From assembly GCA_964036275.1 (NCBI GenBank), contig OZ038434.1:2192560-2256559 (forward strand): a stretch of DNA of 64,000 nt, read 5' to 3'. Of the stretch, positions 56,986 through 64,000 are shown piece by piece. The translations under genes and the position numbers were made by a program. This DNA comes from Litoditis marina (Eukaryota; Nematoda; Chromadorea; Rhabditida; Rhabditidae). Within the stretch, counting starts at the first letter, position 1, and each line of letters begins with the position of its first letter. The notes below the pieces were generated by a model. The model did no database searches. It worked only from the letters and a program-made list of their open reading frames with translations, and was not told the origin of the DNA.

Positions 56986-57064
56986 CTGTGTTTGTAGTTT
57001 GATTCTGTTGCTTCACGGTCAATATGGTAAATTCTGCCGAGTATCGCTATCAAACTATAACTAA
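56986..57064. repeat. TGTAGTTTGATC palindrome family
   Basis: GTGTTTGTAGTTTGATTCTG pairs with CGCTATCAAACTATAACTAAC. Confidence 0.75.
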
Positions 57065-59829
57065 CGTTGGTAAGCGCCCTATTAGTAAGTGAAATTTACA
57101 TTTCGAAAAATAACATTTTGCTACAATCTACATATATTCTTCTAAAACAACAATTTACTTTGTATTATGTTTTCTTCGTTCCTATATATCTGTTATTATC
57201 CTACTACAACTGGTTAATGACTGTACTAGCCGGCCACAATTCTTCGTTGTTCAAGTTTTCGTTTTTTTTCGCGCCATTCGCTCGAGAGATAGATAATACG
57301 CACGTTGAGATGGGGGCTATTGTGCCCGAGGCTATTCTAATACCAACACCTACTGGCCACTCTCAACCGTATTACATGAGAATTACCATTGTATTTGAAA
57401 CTACCATTCTGAGTCTTTTGCCAATTCTGTTCTTAAAAAATGTACAAGAAATTACATTACAATCACTTTTGTGTTTTTACTTCTTTCTCTAAAATAGTCT
57501 GCTGCTAGTTCTGAAGTTCATACAAAATGTACAAGAAATTACATTACGCGCTTCAATATTGTGTATTGTTTTCTGATCATTTCTGATGTGTCCTCACGTT
57601 TGATAGTTTTCTACATTATAAAAGTACTTATCAAGGTTTCCTCCATTTAAAGCGAGTCTTTACGGTGTATGTTGTCCAATTCCATTGGGAATATATTAGT
57701 TTGATCCCGTTTTTGGTCGAAACTTGTAAGTTAAGGCGTGTATCGATATCAAACTACAACTCAAATGTTGTTTATTCCTATAATACTTCCTGCTGCGAAC
57801 CTTTGTTGTTGGTGCCATGTTGTCTCGTCTTCGTTGTACACCAATCGAAAGCTGCGAACAAGTTTGGAAAAAGGAGTCCGACAGTACGTTCTACACCGAA
57901 CTTTATGGTTTTCCCCTTCTAGTGTGAGAGTATGTTCCGTCAGAGCAGGCTAATACAATACTCATTTTATGGTTTCTCCTTTTTAGTAGGTTGTGTAGGA
58001 CTACATTTTATGCAAAGGAAGGCTGATCCCGTACACATTGGCCAGGTCTGCTGTGTTTCTAGTTTGATTTTCGTGTTTTGATGCTCTAAATAACTATTTG
58101 GAAACTCCGCTTTCTGTGCAGACTAGAATACAACGCAAATAGAACTGTACTCTTTAGATGGTACAATTCATCTAGTTGTGCATCCGCTTATAAACCTTTA
58201 ATACAACTTAATTGATGATTTATATCCTCTCTGAGAAGTTTCAGAAAGGTCTTCGATTATTAACCGAATTCATCAGTTTATCAGATGTGGAGTATAGTTT
58301 GACCAATCTAGGTCTAATTTATCGATTGTTCAGTTGTTTGATGTCTACATTCTATGTAAATCAGTGTAATTGTAAGACAGTCACACTCTCTATTGTGCGT
58401 TGAAGGACACAGACGAAAGAAATTAACAAAAAGTTGGTAATGTCACTTTTTTGTGAACGACTTTCTCTACGACCTATGAAAACTGCTGCTAGTAAGAATG
58501 CGATTTTTGTGAAAGTCAAACCACGATTTTCTCGAAAAGCTGATGTTTTCCCTGTAAGATCTGGTTCTGGTGCCTCATCGGCGAGCCGCTAATGATTCAG
58601 AAAATTGGGGGGATGATAGTTTTTGAAATATAAAGCAGCGCCAAGTGTATTTTTCACGAAGTTGACTGATTTTAGTCCTCGCCCAGCTAGCGTGGTCAAA
58701 ACGTACGGCACTGCTCAGTTTTGTCATGCTCAAACACACATCGATGTTTTTCGCCTCGTAGTAGTAACCGAGTTGTACTCTGGTTATTTGAAGAACTCTT
58801 AACGCTTCCGGGAATGTTGCTCAGTTGCATTGCTGCATTTTTTGATACCTTTCCCCCCCTCCATTTTCTTCTTCAGCCTCCTTCTCACTTTATCCCCTTT
58901 CTCTCTCCTCCCCCTCTCTCTCTACATTGTTGCAATACCATGATTGCTAACTTCGAAATAATGTGTAAATAACTTGAACTATTTTATTTTTACTCATCTC
59001 ATCCAACCCTCGCATTTCTCTATTTCGTCCACTTTCTATATTCAGCCCCTGCCTACCAGCTGATCGTGTGGTTTCAAGTCGGTTTCCCGTTTTACTCTTC
59101 TTTCTCAAAACAGTTTCTGTGGATCGAAATACGTTTCTTTTGCACTATCATTTCTCCTTCTGTTACACTTACCTGGCACACCAATTACCAGCCGATTTCT
59201 CAATTCACAACTTCATTTTAGCTGCTGCCTGGTCAGCAGCTCTACATGGGCTCTAGTCTGAAAACTTCTTGCAACCTGAAATACCGGACTCTTGTCACTT
59301 TCCTGTGAATTTTCCTGCACTTCTCATTCTACAAATTAGATTACCGCAAATGCAGGCTAAATCTACACTCATTTTTACGCCTGTATGACTCTGTTTTTGG
59401 TTGCAACTAGTTTCACAGTTTGTCGCAGCATTTCTACCTTTCTGGGGCTACCGCAGTGTTTGTAGTTTGATCCTGTGTGGTAGTATGCTTTCCATATCAG
59501 ACTACAAGTTGACTTTGTTCGCTCGCGACTGTATAAGTTTTGCACGTGACGGTTATCATAGTTCGTCACGTTTCTGTATCACGCTGCTACAAAAATGCAA
59601 ATTTGCACGTCAATAATATTTTTCAAGTTGACTTTGATCCAGGAAGTGGTTAAACTAACCGACGATATCTGTTTCGAAAGTGACTGGCGGCTTTTCATTT
59701 CACTTCGGAAGCTTATCTGTCATTGAAATGTAATGTGAGCAAAAACTGACTTTTCAATTCATTGCGCTGATGAAAACCTTTCGAAACTCCATGCTAGACC
59801 GACATAGCGGGGTAGGAGTGACGAAATCT

Positions 59830-59916
59830 AGGTTGTAGTTTGGTCTGATCTGAATACGTGCCACAATTCTCATTTTCCGACCGAAAAGCAACGAGATCAA
59901 ACTACAAACACAGTGG
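59830..59916. repeat. TGTAGTTTGATC palindrome family, full copy
   Basis: GGTTGTAGTTTGGTCTG and GAGATCAAACTACAAACACA enclose ACGTGCCACAATTCTC, related to the middle of other copies in inverse orientation. Confidence 0.8.
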
Positions 59917-60246
59917 GGAAATATACACCCGCATGGACCTGCCAAGAGCGAACACTATAGCTTGCTGTTTCACATTCAGCTCACTCGTGTAACACTCTAG
60001 ATATCGACAGTTTCATACAATAGAAAGTGAGGTTCGGTCTTTTTTGTCAATTTTGAATCATTTGTACATTTGTTTCTGAATCAATTTGTTAAATATATAT
60101 TCCATTCTATTATAATCGAAAATAGTTCAACTACCAAACCTGCGAGGATTCTGAAATTACTGCAAACAACATTTTTTTAATCTAGCTGCTGCTCCTCCTT
60201 ATCGCTCTCTCTCTCTCTTTCTCTCTATCTATCTCTCTGTCTCTCC

Positions 60247-60278
<32 letters not shown>

Positions 60279-60673
60279 TTCTGATTCTGTGTTTTGTGCC
60301 TTTTCTCTATCGCGTTCTCTGTCTTTTCGCATAAAGCATTACCTTCACATGACACGTTCTCTCTCATTTCTCTTTTACTGCGAAGGTTACTTTTTATTCG
60401 ACAAACAACAATATGATGTGCTTTTCCCTTCCCTTTCTACGGAGGGTAACGACCCGTGAACAGTTTCTGCCCTTCGCGTACAAAAACGAGGTGCTGTACT
60501 TCCTATTTATACCTGATATGAAACATTCGTGCTATCTAGTCGAACGGCAACATATATTGCGTTTCTCAGCTATATGCGTAGTAGCGTTCTGAACTAGATT
60601 CGGAAATCGGAAATATTCGTACACACCTAGGTGTGAGTCAGTAAGGCGCTGCAGCAATTACTTTAAACGCGGA

Positions 60674-60964
60674 TTACACAAGCAACCGGGTTGATATCAA
60701 GCAACCCGGTTGCTTTTGTAAAAAGAACTCGGTTGATTTCCAAGGCAACCAAAACCAACCTCTCTTTACAAAAGCAACCTGGTTGATAATGAAATCAACA
60801 AGCTCTATTACTTCACACAAAGCTGTTGCTTTTGTAAAGAAAGGTTTATTGGTTCTAAAAAGCATATTGGTTGCCTTTCGGTTGTTTCGGAAAGCAACCT
60901 AATTTTCTTTACAAATGCAACCGGGTTGCTCTTTGATTGATATCAACCCAGTTGCTTGTGTAAT
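60674..60964. mobile_element. 291-bp palindromic MITE, GCAACCGGGTTG type
   Basis: Terminal inverted repeats ATTACACAAGCAACCGGGTT and its near-perfect reverse at 60937-60964 (about 28 bp). The interior is filled with further GCAACC/GGTTGC and TTTGTAAA units in both orientations, so the whole unit can fold into a branched hairpin. No ORF. Confidence 0.85.
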
Positions 60965-61210
60965 TGGCCCCAGGAGGATGAATAGATCTATGGAACTTGG
61001 AAATGGTTTTAAGCTTATCAGAACCCAGATGCCCTCATTCATTAATAATGTGTTCCACACTTTATTGTTTATATTATGAATAGTGTGTGTTATGTATGAA
61101 TGGTATAACTCAAAATTATTTTCTGTAAATCCGAGTTTCACTATTTTTAGTTCGTTGGAGTCATTTTTCAAAATTGTAACCTTTCCAGATATACAAATTG
61201 GAATGTATCA

Positions 61211-64000
61211 ATGATGTCTTCATTTGGCTGGGTGTTTGCCTACTTTTTAATCTGCCTGGCACAGGTTTGTGAAAAATATTAATTGTCAGAAAAAAAAAAC
61301 ACTAAAAAATCATATACCAGCAAAAGGGACCGACGTATGATTTCCGACAAAACATTGGTAGCTTACGCTTGAAACTGCCCCAGACAATTCCCAGCCAATT
61401 GGCTAGCTATTTTGGCACTGGCGTCGACGAGAGGCTGTGATGGTCAGAGATACGCAGATTGCCTCAGCATGTCTGCGTCCTTATTGACTTCCATGCTGTT
61501 TCGCTTTTGTAGCTGGCCTATCATAAAATTGGCGCTAATGTTCTTACCGCGGACTGCTGATTCGCTACCAAACTATAAACGTTCGCGAATCTCTTATCAG
61601 GCGCGAATATATTACCGTCCAGAGAAGATCATACCAAAATTTTAATAACCCAGTGTTGCGATGATTTTATGATTTAGAACTTGGTAGTGTCTCTCACTTC
61701 GATTTATTCACCAACAATGTTTAACGTGTTTTACTTGACTCCTGTCTATTTTAACTAGATTAACTAATTTCTTTTCGGTGAACTTCAAGGCAGACCCAAG
61801 AGTGTCTGATTAACGTAAACCAATATCAGTGATTTCTGCTCGTTTGGCGCGAACTCGAACGTGAAAGCTCGTGACCACATGGCTTGCGACTATTTTTCTT
61901 TATCCTGCCACTTGAGTAAAAAGTTCCCGAACATTTCACTAAAGTAGTGGAATGTGGCGCAACGTGCCCATAAAATTTGAAAACGATTGGTTTCAATTGT
62001 CTTCACAAACATGGTCGATTACGAACGGGTTTGTTCCCGAACCGTCGTGGCTAATTGAGACAATTGCCTAATTTGACCGACAATTACGTAATTCGCTAAA
62101 CGAAAACAAGCTTGAAACATCAATACTCTGTTTTCTTCTGCTCCTGGAATTGTTGTTCTGTTTGAAAAAAGAGAAAATATGACTAAATAACATTAGGAAC
62201 TAGGAGCAAACACTTTATAGAACAGAAGAAGGATTAAAGCTTGTAACTTTTGGGCATAACTTCAATGCCAGTGTCCAAAATTTATCTATTCGAAAAAACC
62301 GTTCCGTACGGAACTAAAACAAACGGAGTGCATTCTGTTGCTACGTGGAAGTATTGTTGTTTTTCATGTATGTGATTCTGTTCACAATGAGATGAACGAG
62401 CTCATGCTGCATCACATATTCGGAACGAGAAGTCGGGAAAAGGGTGAGTTGAAAAGAAACGAACAAAATGATACATGTGATATACTGTTAGTCAGTTAAG
62501 AACACGACATAACGTGAAACATGTAAAACACAGAAGAACTCAGAGCGTGCTATGATGAAGTGCACGATGCCTCAATATAGCATGCTTAAACTGTCGAAAA
62601 TGACAAACAAAACTTCCGCACATTTTTGAAGTGAATATACATTATCTGAAAACGGTTGTGTCCACAGTTTTTATCCATGACATCATTTCAGTACCGGAAT
62701 ACTGGCTGGACAAACCATCTGTCACCAATTCTGGGCGGGGCTTCTTCTATGACGTCACGATTGATGGGAAATTGGAAAGATTTTGGATGGAAGCCAAGAA
62801 CGAAATACTGGCTCCCGGTAAGATACAGTCCCTGGTACCCATTGCACTTACCACGTTTCTTGAAACTTCTTGAATAACTTTTTATTGTGAAAATATAACG
62901 AAAACACGCGTTCAAGTAGTACTTTGTCGTTCACAGTAGATATGTCGTACAGTACAGTACAGAAGATTACAGAAAAACTGATGATTCCAATTTTTATTGT
63001 TGAAAAGTCTCATGAAAGTTGCAGAGTTATACTGTGCGCGAGTACTAGTGCCACCTGGAATAGTAAGCAAATGTTTATTCAATTTCAAATACTGGCAGGC
63101 AGAAACGTACCAAACTCTAGTATGTACCGCAGCTCTCGTTGTATTCGCCCTGCTGTGTTTCACCTATATCTATCTGTGTATATCGTTAGTCAGTTGCGCA
63201 GTTACGTGAAACATGTTAAACACAGCTGAACTCAGAAACGTGCAATAACGAAAAGCACGATGCCTCATTTGAATGCTAACTTCACGTCACTATTCAATTT
63301 ACTTCTAGTATAACACGATGTGCAAGAACTTTTTTGAATGATGATAGTTTCCATCCTTCTCTCACCTCCAGGTTTCCATTCAATTGTTCGTGATGCCGAG
63401 AACTCTTCCATGTCTGCGTCTCCTCGTTCCACACACTGTCTCTACCAGGGACATTCTCTATCTCACAATGGATCGACTATTGCTCTGACCGGATGTGGAA
63501 ACGATAAGGTATGTCTTTACAAGAACCGGAGAGAGAAATAATAAATATTCAGCATTTCTGTGCTCTTTTCGCTTAAGACTGCGAAACAATCGCCTGCTCT
63601 CGCGTTGAACGATGAACTTCTTCAAAATATCACGTAGTAACCTTAAAGGGGTCTAAAACTCAGTGCTAACTTAACAAACCAATCGGGCTAGCCAGAAGTG
63701 GATACTTTATCACTGAATTGAATTGACACCTTTCATTTTTTTAGGGGAGAAAAAGATCTTAATGCGATACTACCTTATTTGTAGTTCTCTTATTACACTA
63801 TTTCCATTCTAAAGTAATAATGAAATTATAATATAGTTATTATATAATTCCAGCACGGCATGATTATCTCTGCGTGGGGGGAGTTCTACCTGATTCAACC
63901 TCGTCTCGTACCCGCATCAGATGAAGAGAAGAGGAAAGAACACGTCATCCACAAGAGGTCTTCTGGGTATGAAGACCACGGACATACGTGTTTATTTGGT
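61211..64000 (+). CDS. adt-2: ADAMTS metalloprotease, 5' part (prodomain)
   Basis: Exons 61211-61264 (signal peptide MMSSFGWVFAYFLICLAQ), 62272-62443, 62692-62817, 63372-63508 and 63854 to the right edge. Phases agree throughout. The encoded piece is the prodomain of a secreted ADAMTS protease: VPEYWLDKPSV, GFFYDVTIDGK, EILAPGFHSIV, then HCLYQGHSL..NGSTIALTGCG and HGMIISAWGEFYLIQP, followed by KEHVIHKR. The paired-Cys HCxYxGH / STxALxxC block and the later G(x)I..xxxFYxIxP block are the reprolysin propeptide signature. The catalytic domain, disintegrin and thrombospondin repeats lie beyond the window. In C. elegans ADT-2 shapes cuticle and body size. The 61211 signal exon and the exact left edge of exon 2 (weak acceptor AATGCCAG) are the least certain; MNELMLHHIFG onward is solid. 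Confidence 0.8.
61380..61570. repeat. Dispersed element in adt-2 intron 1
   Basis: Shares CAATTCCCAGCCAATTGG and following blocks with 46365-46770; contains GCTTTTGTAG as there. Confidence 0.55.
62488..62590. mobile_element. Short MITE, CACGTGA family, in adt-2 intron 2
   Basis: AACGTGAAACATGTAAAACA ... GCACGATGCCTCAATATAGC; diverged copy. Confidence 0.7.
63184..63312. mobile_element. Short MITE, CACGTGA family, in adt-2 intron 3
   Basis: CGTTAGTCAGTTGCGCAGTTACG ... CACGTCACTATTCAATTTAC, a complete copy. Confidence 0.8.

Larger units (their letters stand above)
53121..61210. other. 8-kb spacer upstream of adt-2, repeat-rich
   Basis: No gene that I can support. Contents: TGTAGTTTGATC family copies (53984, 54951-55026, 56986-57064, 57690-57760, 58050-58125, 59455-59505, 59830-59916), MITEs (56128-56247, 56793-56902, 60674-60964), a G17 tract, and CT or GA tracts (54365-54500, 55235-55320, 58850-58925, 60200-60295). 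A 141-codon plus-strand ORF at 57067-57492 has no recognised match. Confidence 0.5.

Noticed and set aside
57067..57492. 141-codon plus-strand ORF in the adt-2 upstream spacer
   Set aside because: Lies beside a TGTAGTTTGATC palindrome, no known motif, AT-rich; possible but unsupported.

Overview
The window looks like Caenorhabditis nuclear DNA. Genes are split into many short exons with TTTTCAG-type acceptors, the background is AT-rich, and short palindromic repeats lie in almost every intron and spacer. Three genes are recognisable from their encoded proteins as orthologues of C. elegans X-linked genes: apy-1 (ER/Golgi nucleotidase), tth-1 (four-repeat beta-thymosin) and adt-2 (ADAMTS protease, 5' part only). 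From memory these are F08C6.6, F08F1.8 and F08C6.1, so the window is probably X-chromosomal in a Caenorhabditis species other than C. elegans. A mitochondrial ribosomal protein gene (mrpl-47) and a Ctr copper transporter are also clear. All exon structures were worked out by hand from splice signals, reading phase and family similarity.

Layout. 1-5.7 kb: minus-strand sugar-type MFS transporter, N-terminal half clear, C-terminal half unresolved; a 434-bp foldback element sits in its fourth clear intron. 5.7-10.1 kb: repeat-rich spacer. 10.1-11.2 kb: plus-strand small multi-pass membrane protein. 12.3-15.2 kb: minus-strand Ctr copper transporter. 16.1-21.7 kb: minus-strand apy-1, 11 exons. 22.1-27.0 kb: plus-strand mrpl-47, 7 exons, head-to-head with apy-1, with a large repeat complex in intron 5. 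27.7-31.6 kb: minus-strand small secreted or type I membrane protein, ends clear, middle not. 31.6-37.5 kb: spacer with pyrimidine tracts. 37.6-39.1 kb: tth-1. 40.8-53.1 kb: three tandem plus-strand genes for LAPTM-like four-helix membrane proteins, related to the 10.1 kb gene. 53.1-61.2 kb: repeat-rich spacer. 61.2-64.0 kb: 5' part of adt-2, running off the right edge.

The most interesting signals are these. (1) The foldback element at 3954-4387 has two identical 147-bp inverted arms, each carrying a hammerhead-ribozyme-like core of the kind described in Penelope-like retroelements. It is flanked by a 12-bp duplication that copies the host gene's 5' splice site. (2) The second four-helix gene has an in-frame TGA in a conserved 99-nt exon, and that exon is flanked by inverted copies of one repeat family, a layout that favours exon skipping or circular RNA. 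(3) There is a local cluster of four-helix membrane protein genes. (4) Several unusual intronic or intergenic arrays occur: a CTCGAAA array in apy-1, 474-bp tandem units in mrpl-47, CpG-rich GTCGCCGGCGA islands, a GAACCGAACC palindrome, and six mono-G/C tracts of 11-17 nt.

The genes do not form a pathway. Spacings are too large for a typical nematode operon.
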